A stretch of DNA of 5,128 nucleotides from Thermoplasmata archaeon (GTDB lineage Archaea; Thermoplasmatota; E2; UBA202; JdFR-43), in NCBI GenBank assembly GCA_021163175.1, contig JAGGXG010000063.1, positions 1 to 5,128 of the forward strand. Reading direction: 5' to 3'. The notes below the pieces were generated by a model that worked only from the letters and a program-made list of their open reading frames with translations, was not told the origin of the DNA and did not search any database. Position numbers and translations under genes: made by a program. Below are positions 5,065-5,128 of this stretch, piece by piece. Position 1 is the stretch's first letter. Each line of letters starts with the position of its first letter.

Positions 5065-5128
5065 ATGCCAGCCGAAAAACCCCATCTTAATTTGGTGACG
5101 ATAGGGCATATTGACCACGGCAAGTCAA
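5065..5128 (+). CDS. tuf: Elongation factor 1-alpha (EF-Tu homologue), 5' end only
   Basis: Only the first 21 codons are present, reading MPAEKPHLNLVTIGHIDHGKS. This is the N-terminus of archaeal EF-1 alpha, the GTPase that brings aminoacyl-tRNA to the ribosome and is recycled by EF-1 beta (encoded at 1587-1847). GHIDHGKS (residues 14-21) is the P-loop (G1) that holds the GTP phosphates. Ile replaces the more common Val in GHVDHGK. The KPHLNLV lead-in is characteristic of the archaeal protein and argues against other P-loop GTPases such as aIF2 gamma. The ATG is fixed by a strong Shine-Dalgarno 7 nt upstream. The gene runs off the right edge, so completeness and downstream partners cannot be judged. 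Confidence 0.95.
   Translation, partial: MPAEKPHLNLVTIGHIDHGKS

Overview
The window looks like chromosomal DNA from an AT-rich archaeon. It encodes the archaeal/eukaryotic-type elongation factors EF-1 beta and EF-1 alpha and the small archaeal Zn-ribbon protein that usually accompanies EF-1 beta. TATA-box promoters sit about 25-27 nt upstream of start codons, which implies leaderless mRNAs for several genes. Secreted multi-domain Ig-like proteins ending in a Big_7-type domain are, as I recall, common in uncultured Thermoplasmata-related Euryarchaeota. That lineage is a weak inference from style and not a measured placement.

Layout. Positions 1-618 (minus) hold most of a secreted protein of the AttH/CrtC lipocalin-like type, cut by the left window edge. 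A 72-bp divergent spacer (619-690) carries two back-to-back TATA elements. Positions 691-1590 (plus) encode ornithine carbamoyltransferase (argF). It runs tail-to-tail into EF-1 beta (1587-1847, minus), and the two stop codons share a TTAA. EF-1 beta is the second gene of a tight bicistron behind a 53-aa Zn-ribbon protein (1849-2010, minus), with 1 nt between them.

A 169-bp divergent spacer (2011-2179) follows. It holds promoters in both directions, a cluster of inverted repeats around the predicted start site of the next gene, and a structured leader of about 79 nt ending in a strong Shine-Dalgarno. This leader serves a 931-aa secreted protein (2180-4975, plus) with a signal peptide, two tandem Ig-like domains, a Cys-containing beta-rich region, a zincin domain with HEISHTYGLID, and two C-terminal Ig/Fn3-like domains. 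It is most likely an extracellular zinc metalloprotease. After an 89-bp spacer with its own promoter and Shine-Dalgarno, the first 21 codons of EF-1 alpha (5065 onward) run off the right edge.

How the genes relate. The translation genes (Zn-ribbon/EF-1 beta and EF-1 alpha) face away from each other with the metalloprotease gene between them. argF (arginine synthesis) and the two secreted proteins have no obvious functional link to translation. The least explained parts are the structured leader and inverted-repeat cluster at 2080-2163 and the architecture of the metalloprotease. I see no mobile element, CRISPR array, tRNA or rRNA.
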